Of a stretch of DNA of 64,000 nt, positions 1 to 8,619 are shown piece after piece (position 1 is the first letter of the stretch; each line of letters starts with the position of its first letter). The notes beneath the pieces are model-generated. The model was not told the origin of the DNA. It ran no database searches and saw only the letters and a program-made list of their open reading frames with translations. This stretch comes from Janthinobacterium sp. CG3. GTDB taxonomy: Bacteria; Pseudomonadota; Gammaproteobacteria; Burkholderiales; Burkholderiaceae_D. The stretch is from assembly GCF_000344615.1 (NCBI RefSeq), contig NZ_KB467824.1, positions 5,146,778 through 5,210,777 on the forward strand, in the 5' to 3' direction. The translations under genes were made by a program, and so were the position numbers.

Positions 1-552
<552 letters not shown>

Positions 553-571
553 GCCGCAAGACAGCGGCACG

Positions 572-597
572 AAACGGCGCCGATGGCGCCGTTTTTA
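572..597 (+). terminator. Rho-independent terminator of livF
   Basis: A 10-base stem AACGGCGCC/GGCGCCGTT with a GAT loop is followed by five T residues, 20 bases after the livF stop codon. Confidence 0.85.
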
Positions 598-654
598 CGT
601 GGCGGCAGGCTGCCGCGATGGCGGCGGCGGCCGCCACTTGCCTAGGGCGAGCGC

Positions 655-686
655 GCATAAAAAATGCCCCGCGTTGGGCGGGGCAT
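655..686 (-). terminator. Rho-independent terminator of the phasin gene
   Basis: On the minus strand the stem ATGCCCCGC/GCGGGGCAT (arms 678-686 and 664-672, 5-base loop) is followed by a run of six T. It lies about 80 bases downstream of the phasin stop codon and completes a convergent pair with the livF terminator. Confidence 0.8.
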
Positions 687-763
687 AATGGCAGCCGTCT
701 GAGGAGAACAACACGGCTGCCGGAGACTGCTGGCGGTCCGCTTGCGCGGCCCGGCCGTTTACA

Positions 764-1333
764 TTACTTCTTGGCGGCGGCGCGTGGCACGACTTTTTCA
801 GCGGCTTGGCTGAATTGGTTCACGGCCGAAGTTACGTTCGCTTCGATTGCTTCAACAGCTTGCTTGCTGCTTTTGCTGAACTGCTCGTACCCGGCGCTGG
901 CGTTGCCGATTGCCGATTTCAAGATTGCCACAGCGTTTTCCGAACCGGCTGGTGCGTTTTTGCTGACTTCTTCAACCAGCGAAATAACTTTGCGGTTGGT
1001 TTCGGCGATTTGGGTTTCTGCAGCCTTGCTGAATTCGGCTTGGGTGCCCGACGTGATCGCTGCCAGGTGGCGGCCGTAAGCGATGGCTTTTTCGGCGCTT
1101 GGCTGAGCTTGTGCGGCGGTCAGCGAGAAGAATTCTTGTGGATCTTTGGCCGACAGCAATTGCTTGGCCGCGGCGGTCGATTCTTCCAGCGTGGCGCGGG
1201 CCGCGGTCAGGTTCAGTTCGACGATCTTTTCGATGCCTTCGAACGCCTTGCTCGTCAGCGACGAGAAAATGGCGAACTGGGCTTCGAGGTTGGACTTGGT
1301 GGCATTCGAAAATTGCTCAGGAATTGAAAACAT
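764..1333 (-). CDS. phaP: Phasin family protein (PHA granule-associated)
   Basis: The 189-residue protein begins [19 protein letters not shown] and is built of amphipathic helices rich in Ala, Glu, Lys and Ser with no membrane segment, ending in the basic tail PRAAAKK. This matches the PhaP (phasin_2) family of Burkholderiales, which coats polyhydroxyalkanoate granules and controls their size. The chosen ATG has GGAGAG seven bases upstream; a start five codons earlier has no such site. The gene is monocistronic with its own terminator. Its upstream region carries two copies of a 16-base dyad resembling targets of the granule-sensing repressor PhaR, so expression is probably tied to PHA accumulation. 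PHA synthase genes are not in the window. Confidence 0.9.
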   Translation of the reverse strand: MFSIPEQFSNATKSNLEAQFAIFSSLTSKAFEGIEKIVELNLTAARATLEESTAAAKQLLSAKDPQEFFSLTAAQAQPSAEKAIAYGRHLAAITSGTQAEFSKAAETQIAETNRKVISLVEEVSKNAPAGSENAVAILKSAIGNASAGYEQFSKSSKQAVEAIEANVTSAVNQFSQAAEKVVPRAAAKK

Positions 1334-1439
1334 AGGGTAACTCTCCAAAATATTAGTAACTCGTTAGTCGATTTAGACGCTGCGTTAAGTACCGTGGTAA
1401 TGAAGCTAGTAGATCTTATTTTTCAAGCTGAACAAGAAA

Positions 1440-1511
1440 TTGTGCAACGCAACAAACCCGATTCTAAAGACTTTGGGAATTAAGTCAAGCGAATCTTGTG
1501 CACTGCAACAA
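1440..1511. promoter_or_regulatory. Two TTGTGCA-N2-GCAACAA boxes upstream of phasin
   Basis: Nearly identical 16-base imperfect dyads occur at 1440-1455 (TTGTGCAACGCAACAA) and 1496-1511 (TTGTGCACTGCAACAA), 56 bases apart, in the 395-base gap 1334-1728 between the divergent phasin and EamA genes. PhaR repressors of PHA producers bind TGC/GCA-rich dyads before phasin genes, so these are likely PhaR operators; that identity is inferred. The rest of this gap shows no gene. Confidence 0.5.
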
Positions 1512-1728
1512 TTTGTTAGATTTGCATCAAAGATACTGTTTCTTTAAGGAATTTCGATTGACAGTATTTGCCCTGGGCGGCCAAAAAAAGCGCCGCCTCC
1601 TGTCGAGATTGCCCCGCCATGCTAGTATTCCGACTTCCTGATTGAGTGAACCGGCAGCCCACGACACCAGACTTGTCGCCAATCCCTCCACGCCCGCGGC
1701 CGACGCCCACCATTCCCGTGAAGAAATA

Positions 1729-2631
1729 ATGTCCAACACCCGCGCCGCGCATGGCGGCCTGAGCCAGCGCGCTTTACCGTTAGCCTTGCCAGGCTTTTTT
1801 GTCTTACTCTGGAGCACCGGGTTCATCGTCGCCAAGTTCGGCTTGCCGTACGCGCCGCCGCTGACCTTCCTGCTGTTGCGCTTTGTCGGCGTGTTGCTGA
1901 TCCTGTTGCCGTGCGTATTGTTGCTGAAAGCGCCTTGGCCGGTCGGCAAGATGCGCCACATCGCCGTGGCCGGCCTGTTGTTGCAGGCCGGCTATCTCAC
2001 CGGCGTCTGGTGCGCGATCAAGCTCGGCATGCCGGCCGGGCTGTCGGCGCTGATCGTCGGCATGCAACCCATCCTGACCGCCTGCGCGGCGCGGCTGATC
2101 GGCGAAACGGTGCGGCCGCGGCAATGGCTGGGCCTGATGTTCGGCCTGCTGGGCGTGGCCCTGGTGGTGTACGCCAAAATCAATCTGGTTGGTCTGAGCA
2201 TGGAAAGCGTGCTGCTGTGCGTGTTCGCGCTGCTGTCGATCACGGCCGGCACGCTGTATCAAAAGCACAATTGCCCGTCCTTCGACTTGCGCAGCGGCAC
2301 CGTGATCCAGTTCGCCGCCTCCATCGTGGTGGTGCTGCCGCTGGCGATCTGGCTGGAAGACCTCGACCTCGGCTTTGCCGCCGTACAATGGACCGCGAAC
2401 TTCGTCGGCGCCTTGCTGTGGTCGGTGCTGGTGTTGTCGATCGGCGCCATTTTCCTGCTGTTCGCGCTAATCCGGCGCAGCGACGCCACCCAGGTCACCA
2501 GTTTGCTGTACCTGACCCCGCCCACCACCGCGGTGATGGCGTGGTTGATGTTTGGCGAGGCGTTTAATTTCATGGGCATCGCCGGCATGGTCGTGGCCGT
2601 GGTCGGCGTCATCTTTGTCGCTAAAAAATAG
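1729..2631 (+). CDS. EamA/DMT-family transporter
   Basis: The 300-residue protein has about ten hydrophobic segments arranged as two EamA repeats: the first begins LPGFFVLLWSTGFIVAKFG near residue 20 and the second near residue 155. This is the drug/metabolite transporter fold, an inner-membrane exporter of metabolites or amino acids; the substrate cannot be read from sequence. The ATG at 1729 was chosen because the upstream in-frame extension from a TTG at 1642 is hydrophilic, Pro/Ala-rich and unlike the family. It is divergent from the phasin gene and followed 29 bases later by a nitroreductase gene in the same direction, so the two may be co-transcribed. Confidence 0.85.
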   Translation: MSNTRAAHGGLSQRALPLALPGFFVLLWSTGFIVAKFGLPYAPPLTFLLLRFVGVLLILLPCVLLLKAPWPVGKMRHIAVAGLLLQAGYLTGVWCAIKLGMPAGLSALIVGMQPILTACAARLIGETVRPRQWLGLMFGLLGVALVVYAKINLVGLSMESVLLCVFALLSITAGTLYQKHNCPSFDLRSGTVIQFAASIVVVLPLAIWLEDLDLGFAAVQWTANFVGALLWSVLVLSIGAIFLLFALIRRSDATQVTSLLYLTPPTTAVMAWLMFGEAFNFMGIAGMVVAVVGVIFVAKK

Positions 2632-2660
2632 ACAGCGGGTCTTGACAAATAAGGAGTGCA

Positions 2661-3374
2661 ATGAGTATGACCACAAGCATGATATCCACCCCGGAACAAC
2701 ACGCGGTCGACGCCGCGATCACGACGCGCCGCTCGATCCGCGCCTTCCTGCCCACGCCCGTGGCGCGCGAGGAGATTGAGCGCATCCTGGAAGTGGCCGC
2801 GCGCGCGCCGTCGGGCACCAACACCCAGCCGTGGAAGGTCTACGTGCTGACGGGCCAGGCCCGGCAGCGCCTGGCCGGGCGCATCCTGGCGGTCCACAAC
2901 GACCCGGCCCAGGCGCGCCAGCACACCGAGGAATACGCCTATTACCCGCGCGAGTGGACTTCGCCGTTCATCGACCGGCGCCGCAAGGTCGGCTGGGACT
3001 TGTACGCGCTGCTGGGCCTGACGCGCGACGACAAGGCCGGCATGGCGGCCCAGCACGGCCGCAATTACCAGTTCTTCGACGCCCCGGTCGGCTTCATCTT
3101 CACCATCGATCGGGTGATGGAGCAGGGTTCCTGGCTGGACTACGGCATGTTCTTACAGAGCATCATGGTGGCGGCGCGCGGCCGCGGCCTGGACACCTGC
3201 CCGCAGGCGGCCTTTACGCAATACCACAAGATCATCGCCGAGGAATTGCAACTTCCCGCGGGTGAAATGGTGGTGTGCGGCATGGCGCTCGGCTTCGCCG
3301 ACCGCGGCAAGGTGGAGAATACCCTGGTCACCGAGCGCGAGCCCGTGGCGGGCTTCGTCAAATTTGTAGAATGA
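2661..3374 (+). CDS. Nitroreductase family protein (FMN-dependent)
   Basis: A 237-residue protein with the nitroreductase fold: the FMN-phosphate contact RRSIRAF near residue 22, the stretch ARAPSGTNTQPWKVYVLTG near residue 47, and the C-terminal part VVCGMALGFAD typical of the NfnB/YdjA-like superfamily. Such enzymes use NAD(P)H and flavin to reduce nitroaromatics, quinones or enones in the cytoplasm. GGAG lies eight bases before the ATG. It follows the EamA gene at a distance of 29 bases. The physiological substrate is unknown. Confidence 0.88.
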   Translation: MSMTTSMISTPEQHAVDAAITTRRSIRAFLPTPVAREEIERILEVAARAPSGTNTQPWKVYVLTGQARQRLAGRILAVHNDPAQARQHTEEYAYYPREWTSPFIDRRRKVGWDLYALLGLTRDDKAGMAAQHGRNYQFFDAPVGFIFTIDRVMEQGSWLDYGMFLQSIMVAARGRGLDTCPQAAFTQYHKIIAEELQLPAGEMVVCGMALGFADRGKVENTLVTEREPVAGFVKFVE

Positions 3375-3515
3375 TAATCTTGCTGGCGAACATAGTTCGG
3401 CGCGCACAGGACTAGCGCAAGAAATACTGTATTAACTGTTAAATTCGCTTGCGATTACTCTGCATTTCGCTACACTGCAATAAGAAACTTCAGTTTGCTT
3501 CAAGAGGATGAATCA

Positions 3516-4583
3516 ATGTTTAAACTTGCGCTGGGCGCCCTGGTTTCACTGTTGTTAGCGTTGGGGTCCTCCGGCGCCATCGCGAAGTCGGACGCTGGCA
3601 GCGTGGCGGCGCCGAAGAAGCACGGCGTCAAACGCATCAAGATGGTATTGCGGCGCCCGGGCATCCGCATCGCCCCGGCCGACTCGCGCGAGCGCGTCGT
3701 CAAGCGCGTCGTCACGGTGCGCGGCAAGCGCCATGTGCAATACCAGCGCGTTACCAACGTGGCGCTGCCGCCGGCGCTGACGGTGGGCGACCTGGCCGGG
3801 CTGAACCTGACGCGCGACCCGCTCGACCTGAAATCGAGCGTCGCGCTGGTGTTGGACCAGTCCAATTCCGAAGTCCTGTTCGAGAAAAATTCCAACGTCT
3901 CGCTGCCGATCGCCTCGATCACGAAAATGATGACCGGGCTGGTGGTGGTGGAAGCGCGCCAGGACATGGACGAGCTGCTGACCGTCACCGAGGACGACGT
4001 CGACCGGCATAAATTCAGCAGTTCGCGCCTGAAGGTGGGGTCCGAGCTGACCCGCAGCAATATGCTGCACATTGCACTGATGAGTTCGGAAAACCGGGCC
4101 GCCTCCGCGCTGGGCCGCAACTATCCGGGCGGCTTGCCGGCCTTCGTCGACGCCATGAACGCGAAGGCGCGCCAGCTGGGCATGGGCGACACCCACTACG
4201 TCGATTCAAGCGGCCTGTCGAAGCAAAACGTGGCCAGCGCCCGCGACTTGGCGAAACTGGCGATGGCGGCCTTCCACCATCCGCTGCTGCGGCAATTCTC
4301 CACCGATCCGAAGGCGATGATTGAAGCCAGCGGCCAACTTATGCAATATGGCAATACCAATCACCTGGTCGCCAATCCGAGCTGGGAAATCGGCCTGCAA
4401 AAAACCGGCTTCATCAACGAAGCGGGGCGCTGCCTGCTGATGCAGACGGTAATCGAAGGGCGCGCCGTCATCATGGTTTTCCTCGACTCCAAGGGCAAGC
4501 AGTCGCGCACCGCCGACGCCGGCCGCATGCGCAAATGGCTGGAAGCGCTGCGCCCCGCCGGCCTGACGCTACCGGGCGGCTAA
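3516..4583 (+). CDS. pbpG: D-alanyl-D-alanine endopeptidase, PBP7 type (serine peptidase S11)
   Basis: A 355-residue exported protein. Residues 1-23 form a signal peptide (MFKLALGALVSLLLALG...). All three penicillin-binding motifs are visible: SITK at 134-137 with the acylated serine, SEN at 191-193, and KTG at 296-298. A basic linker of about 80 residues separates the signal from the catalytic domain. PBP7/PbpG enzymes cut D-Ala-mDAP cross-links in periplasmic peptidoglycan. The ATG is supported by AGAGGA eight bases upstream. It is a single gene, convergent with the iclR gene. Confidence 0.9.
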   Translation: MFKLALGALVSLLLALGSSGAIAKSDAGSVAAPKKHGVKRIKMVLRRPGIRIAPADSRERVVKRVVTVRGKRHVQYQRVTNVALPPALTVGDLAGLNLTRDPLDLKSSVALVLDQSNSEVLFEKNSNVSLPIASITKMMTGLVVVEARQDMDELLTVTEDDVDRHKFSSSRLKVGSELTRSNMLHIALMSSENRAASALGRNYPGGLPAFVDAMNAKARQLGMGDTHYVDSSGLSKQNVASARDLAKLAMAAFHHPLLRQFSTDPKAMIEASGQLMQYGNTNHLVANPSWEIGLQKTGFINEAGRCLLMQTVIEGRAVIMVFLDSKGKQSRTADAGRMRKWLEALRPAGLTLPGG

Positions 4584-4627
4584 GCGCCGAAAACGGCGCC
4601 GCCGCCATTACAACCAAGGGCGTAACC

Positions 4628-4644
4628 CTGGGGCCAGGCCCCAG
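4628..4644. terminator. Hairpin between convergent pbpG and iclR
   Basis: CTGGGGCC-A-GGCCCCAG is a perfect short palindrome in the 87-base convergent gap. There is no T run, so it is only a possible transcript end or a minor repeat. Confidence 0.35.
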
Positions 4645-4670
4645 CCCTCTGCCGTTGGTTGGGCCTGCGC

Positions 4671-5450
4671 CTATTCAACGGCGATGTAGCCCAGCGTCGC
4701 CGAAATCTGGTTGGCCGTTTCGATCAGGTCTTCCACCCATTCGTCTTGCAGGCGGTCGGCCGGCGCCGAGATCGACAGCCCGGCGATCAGCTTGCCGGAG
4801 TCGTCGCGGATGCCCGCCGCCATGCAGCGCACGCCCAGTTCCAGTTCCTCGTTGTCGCGGGCGTAGCCGCGCGCGCGCACCAGGCTCAGTTCGCGCTCCA
4901 GCTTGGCCAGGTCGGTGATCGAGTTTTTGTTGTGGCCGGCCAGGCCGGTGCGCGTCGCGTACGCGCGGATCGCCTTCGGCTCGTCCACCGACAGGAACAG
5001 TTTGCCGGTCGAGGTCAGGTGCAGCGGACCGCGCCCGCCGATGGCGCGCACCACCTGCATCCCCGAGCGCTCCGAGAAAGCCCGGTCGATGTAGACGATT
5101 TCGTCGCCCTGGCGCACCGACAGGTTGATGGTTTGCTGGGTTTTTTTGTGCAGGTGGCGCATATAGTCGAGCGCCGCTTCGCGCACGCTCAGGCGGCTCT
5201 TGACGACGTTGCCCAGTTCCAGCAGGCGCATGCCGAGGCGGTAGGTGCCCGGTTCGATGCGGTCGACAAAGCGGGTCAGTACCATGTCGTTGAGGATGCG
5301 GTGGGCGGTCGAGGGATGCAGACCGGACACTTTCGACAATTCCTTCAAGCTCACCGGGTCCGAGTATTTGGCCAGCGCGTCCAGCAGGGCCACCATGCGC
5401 TCGATCACTTGGATCGTCGTCTTTGGGGGCGCGACGGTTTCAATTTTCAT
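4671..5450 (-). CDS. IclR family transcriptional regulator
   Basis: A 259-residue regulator with an N-terminal winged helix-turn-helix (residues about 14-70, including VSLKELSKVSGLHPSTAHRI) and the IclR effector-binding domain (about 80-255). Members sense small carboxylates or aromatic catabolites and act as repressors or activators. The upstream region has a readable promoter whose spacer is covered by a CACAAT/ATTGTG dyad, pointing to autoregulation. No catabolic operon is adjacent, so its target is unknown. It is divergent from the diacylglycerol kinase gene. Confidence 0.88.
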   Translation of the reverse strand: MKIETVAPPKTTIQVIERMVALLDALAKYSDPVSLKELSKVSGLHPSTAHRILNDMVLTRFVDRIEPGTYRLGMRLLELGNVVKSRLSVREAALDYMRHLHKKTQQTINLSVRQGDEIVYIDRAFSERSGMQVVRAIGGRGPLHLTSTGKLFLSVDEPKAIRAYATRTGLAGHNKNSITDLAKLERELSLVRARGYARDNEELELGVRCMAAGIRDDSGKLIAGLSISAPADRLQDEWVEDLIETANQISATLGYIAVE

Positions 5451-5484
5451 GATGTGGTTGGTGCAGTGCAGTATTGATCTTCTC

Positions 5485-5513
5485 TTTATACCACAATGTG
5501 AAAAAATTGTGAA
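5485..5513 (-). promoter_or_regulatory. iclR-family gene promoter with embedded dyad
   Basis: On the minus strand there is -35 TTCACA (5513-5508), a 17-base spacer and -10 TATAAA (5490-5485). The inverted repeat CACAAT-N8-ATTGTG (5492-5511) fills the spacer, as expected of an autorepressor operator. The binding protein is inferred. Confidence 0.5.
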
Positions 5514-5611
5514 TTGGGCCGGCGCTCTCGTGGCTCCGCTGTGACATTTTTGCCCCTGCCGCCAGCGTGCGCGGCATAATGACGCATCAATTCATTAAGA
5601 ACAATATAACC

Positions 5612-5998
5612 ATGGAACAACCAGTCAATGAATTCAAGAGCAAAAGCGGCCTGAAACGGATTTTCTCGGCCTTTCTGTACTCGGTCGACGGCCTCAAGGC
5701 GGCTTGGCAACACGAGCACGCTTTCCGCCAGGAATTGATCTTGTTCGTCTGCGGCACCGTCGCGGCCCTGATCCTGCGCATTTCGGCGTTTGAAAAGTTG
5801 ATGCTGATCGGTGTGCTGGTGCTGATCTTGATCGTCGAGCTGATCAACTCGGCGATCGAAGCGGTGGTCGACCGCGTCTCGCTCGAGCGCCACGCGCTGT
5901 CGAAGAACGCCAAGGATTTCGGTAGCGCCGCGGTGCTGCTGGCGGTGCTGCTGGCGGTGGCGGCCTGGAGCGTCGTATTGTTCAACCGCTTTTATTGA
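5612..5998 (+). CDS. dgkA: Diacylglycerol kinase (prokaryotic DgkA)
   Basis: A 128-residue integral membrane enzyme with three transmembrane helices (roughly residues 42-58, 62-80 and 105-124) and an amphipathic N-terminal helix. The catalytic segment ELINSAIEAVVDR contains Glu76. DgkA phosphorylates diacylglycerol to phosphatidic acid with MgATP at the inner membrane, recycling lipid released when periplasmic glucans are made. The ATG at 5612 gives the usual length; an in-frame ATG at 5579 would add eleven atypical residues. No strong ribosome-binding site is seen. It precedes sbp by 120 bases but has no evident functional link to it. Confidence 0.92.
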   Translation: MEQPVNEFKSKSGLKRIFSAFLYSVDGLKAAWQHEHAFRQELILFVCGTVAALILRISAFEKLMLIGVLVLILIVELINSAIEAVVDRVSLERHALSKNAKDFGSAAVLLAVLLAVAAWSVVLFNRFY

Positions 5999-6013
5999 AG
6001 ACCGGCGCGCGGC

Positions 6014-6066
6014 GATATGCGAAATACGCATATCAAACCGCGAAAGCATTCGTTCTCTTTGCGCCG
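6014..6066 (+). promoter_or_regulatory. sbp upstream control region: inverted repeat and sulfate-promoter motif
   Basis: GATATGCG-N5-CGCATATC (6014-6034) is a perfect 8-base inverted repeat with a LysR-like spacing. It is followed at 6043-6066 by AAAGCATTCGTTCTCTTT plus GCGCCG, which closely matches a motif before cysT; both end 53-54 bases before the start codon. CysB, encoded in this window, is the likely binder (inference). Confidence 0.5.
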
Positions 6067-6119
6067 GGCGCGCCGTATTCTCGGGTCTCTGAAGTTTTTA
6101 CTTATGAACGGGGATCCTG

Positions 6120-7124
6120 ATGCTGTCGAAAAAAACAATCTTTGCCGCCGCTTTCGCCACCTTGGCGATATGGCAGCCGGCCCTGGCCGCCGACATCGCG
6201 CTGTTGAACGTGTCCTATGACCCGACCCGCGAGCTGTATCAGGACGTCAACCTGGCCTTCGCCAAGGACTGGAGGGCCAAGACCGGCGACACCGTCAAGA
6301 TCAAGCAGTCGCATGGCGGCTCCGGCAAGCAGGGGCGCGCGGTGATCGACGGCCTGGAAGCCGACATCGTCACGCTGGCCCTGGCGTACGACATCGACGC
6401 CATCGCCGAACACGGTTTGACCAGCAAGGACTGGCAAAAACGCTTACCGCATAATAGCTCGCCGTACACCTCGACCATCGTGTTTTTGGTTCGCAAGGGC
6501 AACCCGAAGGGCATCAAGGATTGGAACGACTTGGTCAAGCCGGGCATCGCGGTGATCACGCCGAATCCGAAAACCTCGGGTGGCGCGCGCTGGAACCATT
6601 TGGCCGCGTGGGGCTATGCCCTCAAACAACCCGGCGGCAGCGAGGCCAGCGCCAAGGACTTCATCAAGAAACTGTATAAAAACGTGCCGGTGCTCGATTC
6701 CGGCGCGCGCGGCGCCACCACCACCTTCGTCGAGCGCGGCATCGGCGACGTGCTGATCGCCTGGGAAAACGAGGCCTTGCTGGCGATTAAGGAATTAGGC
6801 CCGGACAAGGTCGAGATCGTGGCGCCGTCGGTCAGCATCCTGGCCGAGCCGCCAGTGACCGTGGTCGACAAGGTGGCAGACCGGCGCGGCACCCGCAAGG
6901 TCGCCGAGGCGTATTTGAATTATCTGTACACTGACGAAGCGCAAGAGTTGATTGCGAAAAACTACTACCGTCCGACCGTCGAGAAGGCCGCCAAGAAATA
7001 CGCGGCGCAGTTCCCGAACGTGAAGTTGTTTACGATTGCGCAGGTGGCGGGCGGCTGGACCGCGGCGCAAAAGGCCCACTTTGCCGACGGCGGCGTGTTC
7101 GACCAGGTTTACCAGTCTAAATAA
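6120..7124 (+). CDS. sbp: Sulfate/thiosulfate ABC transporter substrate-binding protein
   Basis: A 334-residue periplasmic protein with a signal peptide cleaved after PALAA (about residue 24) and the sulfate-binding family opening [15 protein letters not shown]. Other hallmarks are [24 protein letters not shown] and [20 protein letters not shown]. It captures sulfate or thiosulfate and delivers it to CysTWA, encoded 1.5 kb downstream. Its promoter region carries the motif shared with cysT. GGGGA precedes the ATG. The adjacent small hydrolase gene starts 15 bases after its stop and is probably co-transcribed. Confidence 0.93.
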   Translation: MLSKKTIFAAAFATLAIWQPALAADIALLNVSYDPTRELYQDVNLAFAKDWRAKTGDTVKIKQSHGGSGKQGRAVIDGLEADIVTLALAYDIDAIAEHGLTSKDWQKRLPHNSSPYTSTIVFLVRKGNPKGIKDWNDLVKPGIAVITPNPKTSGGARWNHLAAWGYALKQPGGSEASAKDFIKKLYKNVPVLDSGARGATTTFVERGIGDVLIAWENEALLAIKELGPDKVEIVAPSVSILAEPPVTVVDKVADRRGTRKVAEAYLNYLYTDEAQELIAKNYYRPTVEKAAKKYAAQFPNVKLFTIAQVAGGWTAAQKAHFADGGVFDQVYQSK

Positions 7125-7139
7125 TTGCAAGGAGAGGTG

Positions 7140-7706
7140 ATGGGCGTGCTTTCACTGTCGGACTACCGCGTGCTGCTCATGCCCGGCCTGCATAACAGCG
7201 GACCGGGGCATTGGCAGACCCGCTGGGAGCGCCTGTATCCGTATGTCGAGCGGGTCGAGCAGGACGATTGGGACCATCCGCAGTTGCCGGCCTGGTCGGC
7301 GCGTTTCGACCAGCTGCGGTCCCGCGACAGCCGGCCGGTGCTGGTCGCGGCGCACAGTTTCGGCTGCCTGGCGACGGCCTACAGCCTGGCGCGCGACCCG
7401 CGCGGCGTCGCCGGCGCGCTGATGGTGGCGCCGGCCGACCCGGACAAGTTCGGCGTCGCCGGCGCGCTGCCGCGCACGCCGCTGCCCTGTCCGACCATCA
7501 TGATCGGCAGCAGCAACGACCCGTGGATGAGCGCCGACAACGCCGCGGTGTGGGCGGAGCGTTGGGGTAGCGAGTTCATTAATTTGGGCGCGCTCGGCCA
7601 CATCAATGCCGAGTCCGGCCTGGGCGACTGGGAGTTCGGCCAGAGCCGCCTGCAGGCCTTGTTTGACTTGGCGCAAAGCGCGCAAGGGCAGGCGCAATTA
7701 GCCTGA
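7140..7706 (+). CDS. RBBP9/YdeN-type serine hydrolase
   Basis: A 188-residue alpha/beta hydrolase. The nucleophile elbow is AHSFGC with Ser73, the acid is in SSNDPW (Asp127) and the base is in LGHINAESG (His154). This is the RBBP9/YdeN family of small serine hydrolases, whose bacterial substrates are mostly unknown. AAGGAG lies six bases before the ATG. It sits 15 bases after sbp and 65 bases before the peroxiredoxin gene, inside the sulfur-uptake block. A role in sulfur metabolism is possible only by location. Confidence 0.85.
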   Translation: MGVLSLSDYRVLLMPGLHNSGPGHWQTRWERLYPYVERVEQDDWDHPQLPAWSARFDQLRSRDSRPVLVAAHSFGCLATAYSLARDPRGVAGALMVAPADPDKFGVAGALPRTPLPCPTIMIGSSNDPWMSADNAAVWAERWGSEFINLGALGHINAESGLGDWEFGQSRLQALFDLAQSAQGQAQLA

Positions 7707-7771
7707 CACTGACACGCTTTTACGTTCTTATTAGCTTGTTTTAAATTAACCGTTTATGGATGGAGCTGACG

Positions 7772-8410
7772 ATGACTTTACGCCTGGGTGACATTGCCCC
7801 CGATTTCGAGCAGGATTCCTCGGTCGGGCCGATCAATTTCTACGACTGGTCGCGCGACTCGTGGGTGGTGCTGTTTTCGCACCCCGCCGATTTCACGCCG
7901 GTCTGCACCACCGAGCTGGGGCTGACCGCTAAACTGCAACCGGAGTTCGAAAAACGCAACGTCAAGGCGCTCGCGCTGTCGGTCGATCCGGCCGATTCGC
8001 ATCGGCAGTGGATCAAGGATATCGAGGAAACCCAGCACACGGTGGTCGGCTTTCCAATCATCGCCGACGCCGACATGCGCGTCGCCGGTCTGTACGACAT
8101 GATCCACCCGGAACAGTCGGCCACCGCCACGGTGCGCTCGGTGTTCGTCATCGACCCGCAGCGCAAGGTGCGGCTGATCCTGACGTATCCAATGAGCACC
8201 GGGCGCAACTTCGACGAAGTGTTGCGCGTAATCGACGCCTTGCAACTGAGCGACGCCCACACCGTCGCCACACCCGGCAACTGGCGCGACGGCGACGACG
8301 TCATCATTCCGCTGTCGGTGCAGGACCCGGAGGTGATCAAGCAGAAGTATCCGAAAGGCTACACCGCCGAGCGGCCTTACTTGCGCCTGACGCCGCAGCC
8401 GAACAAATAA
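7772..8410 (+). CDS. 1-Cys peroxiredoxin (Prx6 type)
   Basis: A 212-residue thiol peroxidase with the Prx6 signature HPADFTPVCTTE, giving peroxidatic Cys45, and the long C-terminal dimerisation arm containing PEVIKQKYPKGY and ending RPYLRLTPQP. No resolving cysteine is present in the usual 2-Cys position. It reduces hydrogen peroxide and alkyl hydroperoxides in the cytoplasm. The ATG at 7772 has GGAG six bases upstream; an ATG at 7760 is less well supported. Peroxiredoxin genes are often found near sulfur-assimilation genes because cysteine synthesis and oxidative stress are linked. It ends just before a 61-bp palindromic element with a T run. Confidence 0.92.
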   Translation: MTLRLGDIAPDFEQDSSVGPINFYDWSRDSWVVLFSHPADFTPVCTTELGLTAKLQPEFEKRNVKALALSVDPADSHRQWIKDIEETQHTVVGFPIIADADMRVAGLYDMIHPEQSATATVRSVFVIDPQRKVRLILTYPMSTGRNFDEVLRVIDALQLSDAHTVATPGNWRDGDDVIIPLSVQDPEVIKQKYPKGYTAERPYLRLTPQPNK

Positions 8411-8432
8411 GACCGCCGCATACCGGGCATAT

Positions 8433-8493
8433 ACCGGGGACAGACCACGATTTCCGAGAAATACTTTCTCGGAAATCGTGGTCTGTCCCCGGT
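8433..8493. repeat. 61-bp palindromic element, copy 1 (acts as terminator)
   Basis: Two 28-base arms starting ACCGGGGACAGACCACG form a perfect stem with a 5-base loop, followed by nine T (8494-8502 region). A second copy with the same outer arms is at 38905-38965. Here it sits 22 bases after the peroxiredoxin stop and would terminate transcription. The size and scattered placement resemble REP-like elements mobilised by IS200/RAYT transposases (inference). Confidence 0.85.
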
Positions 8494-8542
8494 TTTTTTT
8501 TGTCTTGTTCCCGATATACGATTGTCGTCTAAGCAAATGACA

Positions 8543-8565
8543 AAAGCTTCGTTCGCTTTATGCCG
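8543..8565 (+). promoter_or_regulatory. cysT sulfate-promoter motif
   Basis: AAAGCTTCGTTCGCTTT followed by ATGCCG matches the sbp motif at 6043-6066 with a single-base gap and three or four changes, and ends 54 bases before the cysT ATG. Interpreted as a CysB-responsive promoter element. Confidence 0.5.
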
Positions 8566-8619
8566 TTCGGATGCGATTATTGCGCCCTGTTAGTCGAAAA
8601 TGTAATAAGGGGAGCTTTC

